The position numbers were made by a program, and so were the translations under genes. DNA of 64,000 nucleotides, from assembly GCF_001634365.1 (NCBI RefSeq), contig NZ_CP014578.1:372001-436000 (forward strand). The letters run 5' to 3'. Source of the DNA: Paraburkholderia phytofirmans OLGA172 (lineage in GTDB: Bacteria; Pseudomonadota; Gammaproteobacteria; Burkholderiales; Burkholderiaceae). Below the pieces are notes generated by a model. It was not told the DNA's origin and made no database searches. It saw only the letters and a program-made list of their open reading frames with translations. This document shows, one piece after another, positions 1 through 10,331 of this stretch; the first letter of the stretch is position 1, and each line of letters starts with the position of its first letter.

Positions 1-60
1 CATGATTGCGTAGGTCCATCTGGCCCGGGCGCCGAATGCGGCCAAGCCGAAAAAAAACCG

Positions 61-92
61 AAAAAAAACCCGCCGGGGCGAACCTCGGCGGG
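61..92 (-). terminator. Rho-independent terminator after rplY
   Basis: A perfect 7-bp stem (69-75 with 86-92, CCCGCCG/CGGCGGG) lies next to eight A on the plus strand at 61-68. Read on the minus strand this is a GC-rich hairpin followed by a T run, 55 bases after the rplY stop. A second, tract-less hairpin (102-108 with 112-118) lies between the two. Confidence 0.85.
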
Positions 93-146
93 TCACATCG
101 ACCGTTTCATTGAAACGGCTCGAGAGGATTGTTCGCTCAGTGCAGC

Positions 147-767
147 TTAAGCAGCCGGCTTTTCGCCTTCGCCTGCAGCAGCAGCGTCGCCTTCAGCGAT
201 TGCGCCAGCCGGGATCGTTGCCAATGCGACGACCGGGTTTTCTGCTTCGACGTGAGCAACCAGTGCCACGCCTGCCGGCAGCGCGATGTCCTTAGCGTGC
301 AGCGAGTGGCCAGCTTCGATCTTCACCAGGTCGACTTCGAGGAATTCCGGCAGTGCCGACGGCAGGCACTCGATTTCGATTTCGTTGAGGACGTGCGAGA
401 TCACCGCGCCCGACAGCTTCACTGCCGGGTTGGTTTCCTGGTTCATGAAGTGCAGCGGCACCTTGGTGTGCAACTTCTTCTTCGCGTCGACACGTTGGAA
501 GTCCACGTGCAGCACGAGCTGACGGAACGGGTGGTATTGCACGTCGCGCAGCAGAACCTGTTGCGACTTACCTGCCACTTCCAGTTCGAGGATCGACGAG
601 TGGAAAACTTCTTTCTTCAGCGCGTGCCAGAGTGCGTTGTGGTCCAGTTCGACCAATTGCGTTTCAGCACCAGCGCCATATACGATGCCCGGGGTCTTAC
701 CCGAGATACGCAGGCGGCGGCTCGCACCCGTACCTTGCAAGGAACGCTCGAAAGCGACTACTTTCAT
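147..767 (-). CDS. rplY: 50S ribosomal protein L25/general stress protein Ctc
   Basis: Binds 5S rRNA in the large ribosomal subunit. The 206-residue length is that of the long TL5/CTC form: an N-terminal L25 beta-barrel (about residues 1-95, opening MKVVAFERS) plus a C-terminal beta domain, ending in an Ala/Glu-rich tail. The start was set at 767, not at an in-frame ATG six codons upstream, because a GGAGATT ribosome site sits just before it and the protein then begins as the family does. It lies downstream of prs on the same strand, separated by a prs terminator, so it probably has its own promoter in 768-800. Burkholderiales usually have pth next, which would lie left of the window. Confidence 0.95.
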   Translation of the reverse strand: MKVVAFERSLQGTGASRRLRISGKTPGIVYGAGAETQLVELDHNALWHALKKEVFHSSILELEVAGKSQQVLLRDVQYHPFRQLVLHVDFQRVDAKKKLHTKVPLHFMNQETNPAVKLSGAVISHVLNEIEIECLPSALPEFLEVDLVKIEAGHSLHAKDIALPAGVALVAHVEAENPVVALATIPAGAIAEGDAAAAGEGEKPAA

Positions 768-802
768 ATTGAATCTCCAATGCACTGCCCGCGACCAGGC
801 AG

Positions 803-840
803 TAAAAACGGGGCCTCCAAGCCATTACGGCTGAGGCCCC
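803..840 (-). terminator. Rho-independent terminator after prs
   Basis: An 8-bp perfect outer stem (810-817 with 833-840, GGGGCCTC/GAGGCCCC) has an inner 4-bp stem (820-823 with 829-832). On the minus strand it is followed by GTTTTTA. It lies about 90 bases beyond the prs stop. Confidence 0.85.
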
Positions 841-931
841 AGAGCGATGGCACGAACCTTCGTTCGTTCATGCCAATTGTGCAAAAGCGCAGTGCGCGGT
901 ACTGCAATACGCGCTGCGCCTTCGCAAATAC

Positions 932-1888
932 TTAACTTTCAGCGAACAGCGACATCACCGAATCGCCGCGGCGAATCCGCGAGAACGTTTCGGCGAGCAG
1001 GCCGGCGCTGGTCAGCGAACGGATCTTGGCGCACGAGCGGGCTTCTTCGCCGAGCGGAATCGTATCGGTGACAACGAGTTCGTCGAGTGCCGAAGCTGCA
1101 ATACGCTCGCCCGCACCGCCCGACAAAACCGGGTGGGTGGCGTAAGCGAACACCTGCTTCGCACCGCGTTCCTTCAAAACCTGAGCCGCCTTGCAAAGCG
1201 TGCCTGCGGTGTCGACCATGTCGTCCATGATCACGCAGGTGCGGCCTTCGACTTCACCGATGATGTTCATCACTTCGGCAACGTTCGCCTTCGGGCGGCG
1301 TTTGTCGATGATCGCGAGATCGCAATTCAGTTGCTTGGCCAATGCACGGGCACGCACCACGCCGCCGACGTCCGGCGAAACGACCAGCAGGTTCTCGTAG
1401 TTCTGCTTGCGCAGATCGCCGAGCAGCACGGGCGTAGCGTAGATATTGTCGACCGGGATGTCGAAGAAGCCTTGAATCTGGTCGGCGTGCAGATCCATCG
1501 TAATGATCCGCTCGACACCGGCGATTTCCAGCATGTTCGCCACGATCTTCGCCGAGATGGCGACGCGCGCCGAACGCGGGCGTCGATCTTGACGGGCATA
1601 GCCAAAGTAGGGGATGGCTGCGGTGATCCGACCGGCTGATGCGCGCTTGAGCGCATCGACCATGATCATCAGTTCCATTAGATTGTCGTTCGCCGGTGCG
1701 CACGTGGATTGCAGGACGAAGACATCCTTGCCACGCACGTTTTCCTGAATCTCGACTTGGATTTCACCGTCCGAGAAACGGCTGACCATTGCTTTGCCGA
1801 GGGGAATACCGAGGATTTTGACGACTTCCTGTGCAAGCGCGGGATTTGCGTTGCCAGTAAAAACCATCAGGCCGTCATGGCTGCTCAT
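932..1888 (-). CDS. prs: Ribose-phosphate pyrophosphokinase (PRPP synthetase)
   Basis: Makes PRPP from ribose 5-phosphate and ATP for purine, pyrimidine, His, Trp and NAD synthesis. The 318-residue protein shows the class I features: the ATP-binding loop near [13 protein letters not shown] (about residues 94-106), the metal-binding stretch [12 protein letters not shown] (about 128-139) and the PRPP-binding loop [12 protein letters not shown] (about 217-228). Two ATGs are adjacent; the second (1888) was chosen because an AGTAGGTG ribosome site is too close to the first. The tRNA-Gln gene lies 45 bases upstream on the same strand, so tRNA and prs may share a transcript. A terminator follows. 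Confidence 0.97.
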   Translation of the reverse strand: MSSHDGLMVFTGNANPALAQEVVKILGIPLGKAMVSRFSDGEIQVEIQENVRGKDVFVLQSTCAPANDNLMELMIMVDALKRASAGRITAAIPYFGYARQDRRPRSARVAISAKIVANMLEIAGVERIITMDLHADQIQGFFDIPVDNIYATPVLLGDLRKQNYENLLVVSPDVGGVVRARALAKQLNCDLAIIDKRRPKANVAEVMNIIGEVEGRTCVIMDDMVDTAGTLCKAAQVLKERGAKQVFAYATHPVLSGGAGERIAASALDELVVTDTIPLGEEARSCAKIRSLTSAGLLAETFSRIRRGDSVMSLFAES

Positions 1889-1933
1889 CATGCACCTACT
1901 TCAGGCTGGGGGCGAGGGAAATGCGAGAATTTT

Positions 1934-2010
1934 TGGCAGGGGAGGAAGGAGTCGAACCTTCGAATGCCGGAATCAAAATCCGGTGCCTTAACCAACTTGG
2001 CGACTCCCCT
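1934..2010 (-). tRNA. tRNA-Gln (anticodon TTG)
   Basis: The minus strand folds as a full cloverleaf: acceptor AGGGGAG pairs with CTCCCCT; the anticodon arm is CCGGA-TTTTGAT-TCCGG with anticodon TTG; the T arm contains GGTTCGACTCC; and an encoded CCA follows discriminator G. Length is 77 nt. It sits between ispE and prs, the usual Burkholderiales arrangement. Confidence 0.96.
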
Positions 2011-2060
2011 ACACTAACTTTGAGCTTCACCGAACGAGGGAACGTTCGACGAGGCAAAAC

Positions 2061-2942
2061 TTATGACGCGAAAGCAAAGAGTGGATGCTGATCGAGACTT
2101 GCAGTCACCGCGCTGTTCCATTCGCCCGGCAGTTTGGCTTGCGCCGCTTCTGCTTCAGCTTTACTACGAAACGCTGCAAATACACTTGCACCTGATCCAG
2201 ACATCCGCGCGGGTGCGATGGTTTCAAACCACCGCAGCACTTGCGCTACTTCCGCGTATTTTCCCACGACAACCTGCTGCATGTCATTCCGGCCGAAACT
2301 TTCTGGCCATTCAGTGTTGCAGCTAAGTTCTGCAGGAAAGTCCGTAATTATGAGGGGTTTCGAATCTCTTGTCAACGCTTTTTCGGAGAAAATCGCTGCA
2401 GTCGGAACGTGAACCCTCGGCGTAACTACTAGGAAATGACGCGGCGGCAATTGTACAACGTCCAAAGCTTCTCCGACACCCTGTGCGAACGCATTTTTTC
2501 CAAAAATAAAAAATGGCACGTCCGCACCGAGTTTCAACGCCAGCGCCTGCAACTCCAGTCGCGGCAAATCGAGTTTCCAGAGACGGTTCAGCGCGAGCAG
2601 CGTGGTGGCCGCATCGGAGCTGCCGCCGCCGAGACCCGCGCCCATCGGCAGGCGCTTTTCGATTTCGATATCGACACCCTCGGGAGAGCCCGCATGCGCC
2701 TTCAGGAGTTTTGCTGCGCGCACGGTGAGGTCGTGTTCCGGCGGCACGTCGGCGATTTCGGTGCTGCGCGTGATGAGGCCGTCGTCGCGCCGCTTGAAGT
2801 GCAGGGTGTCGCCCCAGTCGAGCAACTGGAAGACGGTTTGCAGCGTGTGATAGCCATCCGGCCGGCGGCCGGTGATGTGCAGGAAGAGGTTGAGTTTCGC
2901 TGGCGCGAGGCAATCGCGTAGCGAATCGGTCGTTTCAATCAT
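2061..2942 (-). CDS. ispE: 4-diphosphocytidyl-2-C-methyl-D-erythritol kinase
   Basis: Phosphorylates CDP-methylerythritol in the non-mevalonate (MEP) isoprenoid pathway. This is a 293-residue GHMP kinase: the N-terminal substrate region [15 protein letters not shown] (about 14-28), the glycine-rich ATP loop [14 protein letters not shown] (about 99-112) and the C-terminal GHMP motif [12 protein letters not shown] (about 248-259) are all visible. It lies 65 bases downstream of lolB, and probably in one operon with it and the TPR gene. The region around 2460-2520 is AT-richer than its surroundings, but the frame stays open. Confidence 0.97.
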   Translation of the reverse strand: MIETTDSLRDCLAPAKLNLFLHITGRRPDGYHTLQTVFQLLDWGDTLHFKRRDDGLITRSTEIADVPPEHDLTVRAAKLLKAHAGSPEGVDIEIEKRLPMGAGLGGGSSDAATTLLALNRLWKLDLPRLELQALALKLGADVPFFIFGKNAFAQGVGEALDVVQLPPRHFLVVTPRVHVPTAAIFSEKALTRDSKPLIITDFPAELSCNTEWPESFGRNDMQQVVVGKYAEVAQVLRWFETIAPARMSGSGASVFAAFRSKAEAEAAQAKLPGEWNSAVTASLDQHPLFAFAS

Positions 2943-3007
2943 GAGTCAGGGCTACATGCGCCATAGCGGCGCGCAAGAGGCGGCAAGGGTTACGCGAACA
3001 GGCGCGA

Positions 3008-3640
3008 CTATTGATCCAGCACGAGCTTGATGTCGAGCGGCGGTTCCGAGCGGCTCAGGTTCAAGCGCTTCACGCCGGTGGCCGGCGCGTCGGCATACGC
3101 CAGGTAATCGATCGTCCAGCCGTCCTGCGTGATCTGTTTCAGGCGCGACGGCTGCTCCGGATCATTCTCGGTCCTGGCGCGTGACGTCGGCGCCGGCGAA
3201 GGCTGCAGCCAGTAGCGCAGCCCTTCGACCGGGAGCGCGAAGCCGAGCGCGTTCTGCATCAGCGTGGAGACGTTGTCGGCGGTGAGCGGTTGACGGTTCG
3301 GCAGCTCGAGCGTGGCAGACGCCGGCGACGAAGTTACGATCGCCAGTGTCTGGCCGAGCGGATTGCGCAATTGCAGGGTGACCGTGTCACCCGTTTCCTG
3401 CCAGGTGAAGTTGCCATAGGCATTGCGCTGCTGGCCGTTCTGATCGTTGTACTGGACTGCGAAACGGCCTTGATAAGCGCGCGTGGTCTGCGCCGTGACG
3501 GATGTCGCCGCATTCGACGTGGACGGCCCCAGCGGCTTCACCGATGCACAACCGGCCAATGCGACAACCGCTGCCGCTACGAATCCGAGCGCCGCGCCAC
3601 GCGGCGCCCGGGGATAGGAGATCAAGCGGGAAAGACGCAT
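3008..3640 (-). CDS. lolB: Outer-membrane lipoprotein receptor LolB
   Basis: Accepts lipoproteins from LolA and inserts them into the outer membrane. The 210-residue protein has a lipoprotein signal peptide with the lipobox VVALAGC at about residues 24-30, so the mature protein starts at Cys30. The following beta domain (YQGRFAVQY, FTWQETGDTV, LEGLRYWL-like strand) fits LolB. The start at 3640 was chosen over an upstream in-frame ATG because it places the signal peptide at the N terminus. The ATG overlaps the stop of the upstream TPR gene as TGATG, which suggests translational coupling. Confidence 0.92.
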   Translation of the reverse strand: MRLSRLISYPRAPRGAALGFVAAAVVALAGCASVKPLGPSTSNAATSVTAQTTRAYQGRFAVQYNDQNGQQRNAYGNFTWQETGDTVTLQLRNPLGQTLAIVTSSPASATLELPNRQPLTADNVSTLMQNALGFALPVEGLRYWLQPSPAPTSRARTENDPEQPSRLKQITQDGWTIDYLAYADAPATGVKRLNLSRSEPPLDIKLVLDQ

Positions 3641-5481
3641 CAAAGATCGTTCACCTGAAGACGTTGCAGCGTTTTGACCAGCGTGTCGTTGTCCGGTTCG
3701 AGCTTGCGCGCGTCGCGGAAAGCGGCGCGAGCCTGATCCTGCGCGCCGGTTTTCCACAACACTTCGCCGAGGTGCGCGCCGATTTCGGCGTTCGGCTGGA
3801 GCTCGTAAGCTTTGCGCAACAGCTTGATTGCGTCCGACGTATCGCCCATCCGGTACTTGACCCAGCCGACGCTGTCCATGATGAAGGCGTCGTTCGGCGC
3901 CAGCGACGAGGCCTTCTCGACCAGCTTATCCGCTTCCGACAGGCGCTGATTGCGATCGGCCAGCGAATAGCCCAGCGCGTTGTACGCCTGCGGGTTGTCT
4001 GGTTGCGTCTGGATCAGCTTGCGCAGTTGCGCTTCCATGACATCGTAGTGGCCGGTTTTTTCGGCGGCCATGGCGTAGTCGTAGGTGAGATCGGGATCGT
4101 CAGGGAAGTCGGCCGTTGCTTGTTGCAGGCGAGTTTCTGCCTCCGGGTAGCGCTTCGCGTCGAACAGGATGGCCGCGTCAGTACGTGCAATCAGCGCCTG
4201 GTCGCGCGGATCGGGGGCCGGAAGGCCGGCCAGCAGTTTGCGCGCGTCTTCAGTCTTGCCCTGCTTGGCGAGTAATTGGGCGCGCGTAATCTGCGCCGGC
4301 ACGAATTGCTGGCTCGACGGGGAAATCTTGTTGAGCCAGTCGCTCGCCGCCGCTTCGTTCTTCTGTTCGAGCGACAGTTGCGCAAGATAGATATACGCCT
4401 GGCCCGGATCGGCACCCGGTGTTTTTTCAGCCTGCTGCGCGTACTGTCTCAGGTAGGTCTGCGCGTCGTTGAAATTCTTCTGCTGGATCTTGATCAGCGC
4501 GAGCGCCATCATTGGCGTGAGGTCGGCCGCGTTGTTCTTGTGCATGATCTCGAACTGCTTCTGCGCGTCGTCCAGACGGTCGCTCGCGAGATACATCTGC
4601 GCGAGCGCGAGACGTGCGTCATGCGATTTCGGATTCTGCTGCACATACCTTTCGAGCGACGCGATCCCTTCCTTACGCTCCTCCGGGCCCATCTGCGACA
4701 GTGTCAGCGCAGCCGGCAAATAGTCCGGCTTGAGCGTGAGCGCCTGTTCGAGCGACTTGCGCGCGCCCGGCGCGTCGTCGGAAACGAGTTGCTGGCGTGC
4801 GATGGCCAGTTGCGCCTCCGGCCGGTTCAGGTCGTTTTTCAGCAAGTCTTGCAGTACATGCAAGCCGCCGATCCGGTTCGGACCGCGCGAGAGCAGCAGT
4901 TGCAACGCCAGAATCGCGCTGCCGCGATTGTCGGCGGGAACCTTCGCGAGTTCACCGGCGAGGATCGGCGCGGCGTCATCAGGCTTGCCGGACAACACGA
5001 GTAGTGACGCGTCGAGTTGCGCGGCGCGTTCCGAATTCGGCGCATACTGCTGCCACAATTGCGCGGCGGCCAAAGCGTCCGACGGGCTTTGCGCGGCCAG
5101 CGCGATTTCCGTGGCGCGCTGCGCCATGCGCGGATCGTGCGTATCGCGCGCGAGCGCGAGGTAGGTCTGGTAGGCGGGTGCGGGCTGGTCGCGTTGCAGC
5201 GCGACTTCAGCGGCGAGCACCTGGAATACGATCTGGCTGGACAGCGGCACGCTCGGCAGAGACTTCTGGTCTTCTGCCGTCGCCGGGCCGAGCGGGTCCG
5301 GCAGGGTGACGGACGTGTCATCCGAGTCTGGCGAAGGATCCTGCGCGTGCGCGGGCACGGCCGCCAGCGCCCAGACGGCGAGCGCGGCAGCGCCGAGCAT
5401 ACGTCGAGCGGACACGGCGTGCGGCGCGCAGGATGCGCTAGCCGGGCGCTTCGAAAACAGCTTCACGAAGGACAGGTTCAT
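3640..5481 (-). CDS. Exported tetratricopeptide-repeat protein
   Basis: A 613-residue protein with a signal peptide (hydrophobic [18 protein letters not shown], cleavage after AHA near residue 46). The rest is helical and built of many degenerate TPR units (for example [22 protein letters not shown] and the strong pair [12 protein letters not shown] / [17 protein letters not shown]). Such proteins are periplasmic protein-protein scaffolds. It is always found upstream of lolB in this group, which suggests an envelope role, but the specific partner is unknown. Start 5481 (MNLSFVKLF) was preferred over an ATG 23 codons upstream, which would bury the signal peptide and overlap the promoter region shared with divergent mutM. 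Confidence 0.88.
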   Translation of the reverse strand: MNLSFVKLFSKRPASASCAPHAVSARRMLGAAALAVWALAAVPAHAQDPSPDSDDTSVTLPDPLGPATAEDQKSLPSVPLSSQIVFQVLAAEVALQRDQPAPAYQTYLALARDTHDPRMAQRATEIALAAQSPSDALAAAQLWQQYAPNSERAAQLDASLLVLSGKPDDAAPILAGELAKVPADNRGSAILALQLLLSRGPNRIGGLHVLQDLLKNDLNRPEAQLAIARQQLVSDDAPGARKSLEQALTLKPDYLPAALTLSQMGPEERKEGIASLERYVQQNPKSHDARLALAQMYLASDRLDDAQKQFEIMHKNNAADLTPMMALALIKIQQKNFNDAQTYLRQYAQQAEKTPGADPGQAYIYLAQLSLEQKNEAAASDWLNKISPSSQQFVPAQITRAQLLAKQGKTEDARKLLAGLPAPDPRDQALIARTDAAILFDAKRYPEAETRLQQATADFPDDPDLTYDYAMAAEKTGHYDVMEAQLRKLIQTQPDNPQAYNALGYSLADRNQRLSEADKLVEKASSLAPNDAFIMDSVGWVKYRMGDTSDAIKLLRKAYELQPNAEIGAHLGEVLWKTGAQDQARAAFRDARKLEPDNDTLVKTLQRLQVNDL

Positions 5482-5568
5482 GGAAATCCGTTCAATGTTT
5501 CGGACGATTGTAACGCGCTCGCTACAATAAGCGCACAACCACTCACGCAAGTTGCAGACCAGTTAGAC

Positions 5569-6399
5569 ATGCCAGAGTTGCCAGAAGTTGAGGTTACCCG
5601 AAGGGGAATCGAACCGTATGTGTCCGGGCGCAAGGTTGAACGCGTCGATGTGCGTACGCCCGCATTGCGTTGGCCGATTCCGGCAGACCTTGCGAAAACC
5701 TTGCGTGGCAGCGTGGTGCGCAAGGTCGAGCGGCGCGGCAAGTATCTTCTGTTCGAAATCGACGCCGGCTGGTTCATTGTGCATCTGGGCATGACCGGCA
5801 CGCTGCGTGTGCTGCGCCATGTGCCGCATCCGCCCGCCGCGGCGAAACACGATCACGTCGACTGGATTTTCGACGAATTCATTTTGCGCTATCGCGACCC
5901 GAGGCGCTTCGGCGCGGTGCTGTGGCACCCGCGCGAAGCCGGCGACGTTCTCGAACATCCGCTGCTCGCGGGTCTTGGTGTCGAACCGTTTTCGCCGGTG
6001 TTTTCCGGCGCGTTGATGCACCGGCTCACACGTGGGCGCAAGGTGTCGGTGAAGCAGGCGTTGCTGGCAGGGGAGATCGTGGTCGGCGTGGGTAATATCT
6101 ACGCATCCGAAAGCCTCTTCCGCGCCGGTATCCGGCCCACCACCGCAGCGGGCCGCGTGTCGCTCGTGCGCTACGAGCTGCTGGCGGACGCGGTGCGCGT
6201 CACGCTCGCCGCAGCGATCGAGAAGGGCGGCAGCACGCTGCGCGATTTCGTCGGCAGCGATGGCGAAAGCGGTTACTTCCAGCTCGACTATTTCGTCTAT
6301 GATCGCGCGGGGCTGCCATGCCGCGTATGTGGAACGCCGATCAAACAGATCGTGCAGGGGCAGCGTTCTACGTATTTCTGTCCCACCTGCCAGCGCTAA
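5569..6399 (+). CDS. mutM: Formamidopyrimidine-DNA glycosylase
   Basis: Excises 8-oxoguanine and formamidopyrimidines and nicks the abasic site (bifunctional beta,delta-lyase). The 276-residue protein begins [13 protein letters not shown], giving the catalytic Pro2 and Glu3. The helix-two-turn-helix region holds GVGNIYASE (about 169-177). The C-terminal zinc finger is CRVC...CPTC (about 248-274). It is divergent from the TPR gene with an 87-base shared promoter region, and mutY starts 7 bases after its stop, so the two GO-repair genes are probably cotranscribed. Confidence 0.97.
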   Translation: MPELPEVEVTRRGIEPYVSGRKVERVDVRTPALRWPIPADLAKTLRGSVVRKVERRGKYLLFEIDAGWFIVHLGMTGTLRVLRHVPHPPAAAKHDHVDWIFDEFILRYRDPRRFGAVLWHPREAGDVLEHPLLAGLGVEPFSPVFSGALMHRLTRGRKVSVKQALLAGEIVVGVGNIYASESLFRAGIRPTTAAGRVSLVRYELLADAVRVTLAAAIEKGGSTLRDFVGSDGESGYFQLDYFVYDRAGLPCRVCGTPIKQIVQGQRSTYFCPTCQR

Positions 6400-6406
6400 A
6401 TTTTCA

Positions 6407-7522
6407 ATGCCATCTCGTTTAAGTCCGTCCGCCCCGTCCGCTGCGCCTACTTTTCCGGTTATGTCTGATTTTTCCGCGCGGCTGATTGCATGGCAGCGCC
6501 AGCATGGCCGTCATGACCTGCCATGGCAGAACACGCGCGATCCATACCGTATCTGGCTGTCTGAAATCATGCTGCAGCAGACCCAGGTATCGACGGTGAT
6601 TCCGTACTACGCAAGGTTCCTTGCGCGTTGTCCGGATGTCGCCTCGCTCGCCGCCGCGCCGGCAGACGACGTGATGGCGTTGTGGGCCGGCCTTGGCTAT
6701 TACTCGCGTGCGCGCAATCTGCATCGCTGCGCGCAGGTGGTCGTCGAGCAGCATGGCGGTGCGTTTCCTGCATCGGCCGACGAACTCGCTGAATTGCCGG
6801 GCATCGGCCGCTCGACGGCGGCGGCGATCGCCTCTTTCGCATTCGGCGCACGCGCGACGATTCTCGACGGCAACGTGAAGCGCGTGTTGGCGCGCGTATT
6901 CGGTGTCGAAGGCTTTCCGGGTGAAAAGAAAGTCGAGAATGCGATGTGGACGCTGGCGGAATCGCTGTTGCCGTCCAACGCATCGAACGACGATGTCAGT
7001 GCGTACACGCAAGGCTTGATGGACCTCGGCGCAACGTTGTGTGTGCGCGGTAAGCCGGACTGCCTGCGCTGCCCGTTCGCCGCCGACTGCGTGGCCAACG
7101 TGACCGGACGTCAGCGTGAACTACCCACGGCACGACCGAAGAAAGCTGTGCCGACGCGCCGCACGTGGATGCTGGTGCTACGCGACGGTAACGCCGTGAT
7201 GCTGGAAAAGCGTCCGCCGTCAGGCATCTGGGGCGGCTTGTGGAGCCTGCCCGAAGCCGCCGACGAAGCCGAGCTCGCCGAGCGTGCGCGCGCCTTCGGT
7301 GGCGACGGAGCGGTCGCGCCACTCGCGCCGCTTACGCACGTCTTCACGCATTTCAAGCTGAATATCGAGCCGCGGCTCGCTGAACTGGATCGCGGTGTGG
7401 GCGCATTGGCTGTGCTTAACGACGCGGACACCGCATGGGTCGCGTTAAGCGATCTCGACTCGTTTGGTGTGCCCGCGCCGGTGCGCAAACTGCTGGATGG
7501 CTTGCAGGGCTCGTTGATCTAA
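6407..7522 (+). CDS. mutY: A/G-specific adenine glycosylase
   Basis: Removes adenine mispaired with 8-oxoguanine, the partner activity to MutM. It has the HhH-GPD fold: SEIMLQQTQVSTVIPYY (catalytic Glu of the SEIMLQQT motif), the LPGIGRSTAAAI hairpin and catalytic Asp (ILDGNVKRVL), then the iron-sulfur cluster cysteines (C-x6-C-x2-C-x5-C, CVRGKPDCLRCPFAADC). A C-terminal Nudix-like domain (about residues 250-365) recognises 8-oxoG. Two starts are possible: 6407, used here, and 6461 (MSDFSARL), which removes a non-conserved 18-residue Pro/Ser/Ala leader. Neither has a strong ribosome site. Confidence 0.95.
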   Translation: MPSRLSPSAPSAAPTFPVMSDFSARLIAWQRQHGRHDLPWQNTRDPYRIWLSEIMLQQTQVSTVIPYYARFLARCPDVASLAAAPADDVMALWAGLGYYSRARNLHRCAQVVVEQHGGAFPASADELAELPGIGRSTAAAIASFAFGARATILDGNVKRVLARVFGVEGFPGEKKVENAMWTLAESLLPSNASNDDVSAYTQGLMDLGATLCVRGKPDCLRCPFAADCVANVTGRQRELPTARPKKAVPTRRTWMLVLRDGNAVMLEKRPPSGIWGGLWSLPEAADEAELAERARAFGGDGAVAPLAPLTHVFTHFKLNIEPRLAELDRGVGALAVLNDADTAWVALSDLDSFGVPAPVRKLLDGLQGSLI

Positions 7523-7545
7523 GCAATCCGCTAAAGCGCGGGCAC

Positions 7546-8181
7546 TTAAAGCAACTGATGCTGCTGCATATAGTGATGAACCACGTCGATTCGCGCGCCG
7601 GCGTCCTGCAATTCCATTAGCTTTTGTCTCGCGCGAAGGGCGACCGGCAACACTTCCGCGAGCCGGTTCGATACCCACGACGGATCTTCCAGCCTGAACG
7701 GCTCCGCGAACGGCAAGCTTTCCGGATCGCGTTCGCGGATCGTTGCGATGATCCGTTCGAGCACTTCCGCGCACGCGCCGAATTTGGCCAGTTGCTCATT
7801 GCCCTCGAGCGGGATGTCTTCTCCGAGCGGCTCCGCCATGCCGACCAGCAAGCCGCTCGTCTCCACGCGATGCGACAGCAGGCGAAATCGCCGCGTGCCG
7901 CGCGCCCGAATCAGCAGCATGCCGAAGGCTTCGACATCGCACTCTTCGATTTCGGCGAGACAGCCAATGGCTTCAGGCACCGAAGGCTCTTCGGCGCGCG
8001 CCACTTCGGCGCCGCTTTTCAGCAGACACACGCCGAACGGCGTTTTGTCACGCAGACAGTCGCGCGCCATATCGAGGTAGCGCGCCTCGAAGATTTTCAG
8101 GGGCAGCAGCCCGTCAGGGAACAGCACCGTATGCAGCGGAAACAGCGGCACATCGGCAAGCACAGTAGACGTAGAAGGCAT
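7546..8181 (-). CDS. LON peptidase substrate-binding domain protein
   Basis: A 211-residue stand-alone Lon N-terminal (PUA-like) domain without ATPase or protease parts. The family signature LADVPLFPLHTVLFPDGLLPLKIFEARY is present in the first 40 residues, followed by a helical half. Function in bacteria is not settled; such proteins are annotated as peptidase S16. It is the last gene of the rpoN-hpf-ptsN-hprK-rapZ run, 39 bases after rapZ, and converges with mutY across 23 bases. Confidence 0.9.
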   Translation of the reverse strand: MPSTSTVLADVPLFPLHTVLFPDGLLPLKIFEARYLDMARDCLRDKTPFGVCLLKSGAEVARAEEPSVPEAIGCLAEIEECDVEAFGMLLIRARGTRRFRLLSHRVETSGLLVGMAEPLGEDIPLEGNEQLAKFGACAEVLERIIATIRERDPESLPFAEPFRLEDPSWVSNRLAEVLPVALRARQKLMELQDAGARIDVVHHYMQQHQLL

Positions 8182-8220
8182 GGCGCAACGCTTCGAGTTG
8201 AGGCCGCGCGATACGGCCGG

Positions 8221-9114
8221 TTAAGCCACTAACTTCGATGATTCGCCGATCTCGACCGGCGCATCGCGGTGCCGCACAATGACATTTGCCGAACTTGCGA
8301 GACGCGCGGCGAGCGTCTCCGCAATGAACACCGAGCGGTGTTGGCCGCCCGTGCAGCCGATCGCGACCGTCAGATAACTGCGATTGTCGTCACGGAAATG
8401 GGGTAGCCATTTGACGAGAAACTTTTCGATGTCGTCGATCATTTCATGCACGACCGGCAGCGCGTCGAGAAAATCAATCACCGGTTTGTCGAGGCCCGTG
8501 AGCGGCCGCAATTCATGATCGTAATACGGGTTCGGCAGCGTGCGTACGTCGAAAACGAAATCGGCGTCGAGCGGCACGCCGCGTTTAAAGCCGAAGGACT
8601 CGAACATCAGCACGAGCCCCGCATGTTCCTGCTCGATGAAGCGTTTGACCCATGCGCGCAACACGTTCGCGCGCAGATTGCTGGTGTCGATCTGATGGCC
8701 GAATTCGGCCAGGCCCGCTACGAGTTCGCGTTCGCGTTCAATCGCTTCGGCAAGCGACGTCAACAAGCCGACGTCCGCATCATGCGCGGTGGAACCGGAC
8801 AGCGGATGGCGGCGGCGCGTTTCGGAGAAGCGTTGAATCAGCGACTGCGTGCTGGCGTTCAGGAAGAGCACGCGCACGTCGTGGGCGCGCGACAGGTCGC
8901 GGATCATCGCTGGCATTTCGTCGAGCGAAGCGCTCGAACGCGCGTCGATGGCAACCGCGAGGCGTTCTTGGCCGTCGTCGGCGAGATAGTTGGCCAGTTG
9001 CGGCAAAAAACGCGGCGGCAGATTGTCGACGCAGTAATAGCCTGCGTCTTCAAGCGCGTTCAGGGCAACTGATTTGCCGGAGCCGGAAATACCGGTGATC
9101 AGGATTATGCGCAT
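8221..9114 (-). CDS. rapZ: RNase adapter protein RapZ (nucleotide-binding YvcJ family)
   Basis: In enterobacteria RapZ hands the GlmZ sRNA to RNase E and so controls glucosamine-6-phosphate synthase. That exact role is not proven in Burkholderiales. The 297-residue protein has a P-loop TGISGSGKS at residues 7-15, the YYCVDNLPP motif after it, and the C-terminal conserved [12 protein letters not shown] motif (about 258-269). It sits directly downstream of hprK in the PTS-Ntr cluster. Confidence 0.95.
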   Translation of the reverse strand: MRIILITGISGSGKSVALNALEDAGYYCVDNLPPRFLPQLANYLADDGQERLAVAIDARSSASLDEMPAMIRDLSRAHDVRVLFLNASTQSLIQRFSETRRRHPLSGSTAHDADVGLLTSLAEAIERERELVAGLAEFGHQIDTSNLRANVLRAWVKRFIEQEHAGLVLMFESFGFKRGVPLDADFVFDVRTLPNPYYDHELRPLTGLDKPVIDFLDALPVVHEMIDDIEKFLVKWLPHFRDDNRSYLTVAIGCTGGQHRSVFIAETLAARLASSANVIVRHRDAPVEIGESSKLVA

Positions 9115-9222
9115 GGAGTCGTGAAATCCGTACAGTTCATCATAGCATCTGGTCCCCGTGCGCGTGCCACCGCGGCGCCTGCCGCTGGCTGCGGATGTTA
9201 CATGCCGCGGGGTGTCGCGGAT

Positions 9223-10191
9223 TCAGATCAATTTGCCGGGAAACTGGCTGTCCGGGTCCTGCATGGCCAGGCGTTGGCGATCCATGAAGTCGCGTAGCGT
9301 ATCGATACCGCGCAGTTGCAGGATCGTGTTGCGCACGGCCGCTTCGACCAGAACCGCGAGGTTGCGGCCGGCCGCCACCTGAATCGTGACTTTGCTGATC
9401 GGCAGGCCGAGCACGTCGACGGTTTGGCTTTCCAGCGGCAACCGCTGGAATTCGCCGTCGGGCCGGCGCACCAGTTGCACGATCAGTTTCAGCTTCATTT
9501 TGCGGCGCACCGCGGTTTCACCGAAGATCGTCTTGATGTCGAGCAGGCCGAGACCGCGCACTTCGAGCAGGTTTTGCAGCAGCGGCGGGCAGCGCCCTTC
9601 GACAAAATCCGGGCCGAGGCGCACGAAATCCACCGCGTCGTCCGCCACGAGGCCGTGGCCGCGGCTGATCAGTTCCAGCCCGAGTTCGCTCTTGCCAAGG
9701 CCGGAATCGCCGGTGAGCAGCACACCCATGCCGAGAATGTCGAGAAACACGCCGTGCAGCGTGGCGCGCGGCGCGAGAATGCGCGACATGTACAGGCGCA
9801 GGCTGTCGATCACCGCGGCGGCGGACATTGGCGTCGTGAAGAGCGGCGTGGACGAACGCGTGCAGCGCAGGACCAGTTCCGGCGGCGCGGCGACGCCTCC
9901 CGCCACCACCAGAAATGGCGGTTCCAACGCGATCAGCTCGGCCATGTGGCGCGAGCGGTCTTCGTCGGTTTGGCGTTTGTAGTAGTCGATTTCGGCGTCG
10001 CCGAGCACCTGGATCCGGTTTGGGTGGATCAGGTTCAAGTGGCCGACGAGGTCGGCGCTCGACGTGGCATTGGCGACGGATTCCGAAGAAAAACCGCGCT
10101 CCCAGCCTTCATGCCCCGTCAGCCAGCTCAACTTCAGCATGGCGGCGTTGTCGTCGAAAATGCTCTGGGCGTTGATGCTGGACGTATCCAT
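9223..10191 (-). CDS. hprK: HPr kinase/phosphorylase
   Basis: Phosphorylates and dephosphorylates a seryl residue of HPr-type phosphocarriers. The 322-residue protein has the N-terminal DRTGG-like half (residues 1-130) and the kinase half with P-loop [15 protein letters not shown] (about 153-167). It also has the HPrK signature [15 protein letters not shown] (about 204-218). It lies between ptsN and rapZ on the same strand, which points to a regulatory PTS rather than sugar uptake. Start at 10191 gives the usual family length. Confidence 0.96.
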   Translation of the reverse strand: MDTSSINAQSIFDDNAAMLKLSWLTGHEGWERGFSSESVANATSSADLVGHLNLIHPNRIQVLGDAEIDYYKRQTDEDRSRHMAELIALEPPFLVVAGGVAAPPELVLRCTRSSTPLFTTPMSAAAVIDSLRLYMSRILAPRATLHGVFLDILGMGVLLTGDSGLGKSELGLELISRGHGLVADDAVDFVRLGPDFVEGRCPPLLQNLLEVRGLGLLDIKTIFGETAVRRKMKLKLIVQLVRRPDGEFQRLPLESQTVDVLGLPISKVTIQVAAGRNLAVLVEAAVRNTILQLRGIDTLRDFMDRQRLAMQDPDSQFPGKLI

Positions 10192-10274
10192 GAGTCGGTG
10201 ACTCCCGTGTGGACCGCTTGCTTGGGAAAGGATGCGGCCTCGTTAACGCGGACCGCGCACCTCGCCTGGCTGTA

Positions 10275-10290
10275 CCCGCCTGCAGGCGGG
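10275..10290. repeat. Perfect 16-bp palindrome between ptsN and hprK
   Basis: CCCGCCTGCAGGCGGG reads the same on both strands. It lies in the 140-base gap between ptsN and hprK and has no T run on either side, so it is not an evident intrinsic terminator. It could be an attenuating hairpin or an intergenic repeat. Confidence 0.6.
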
Positions 10291-10331
10291 AAGCCGGGTG
10301 AATAAGCGACGTGCGGATAACCGCCGATGCA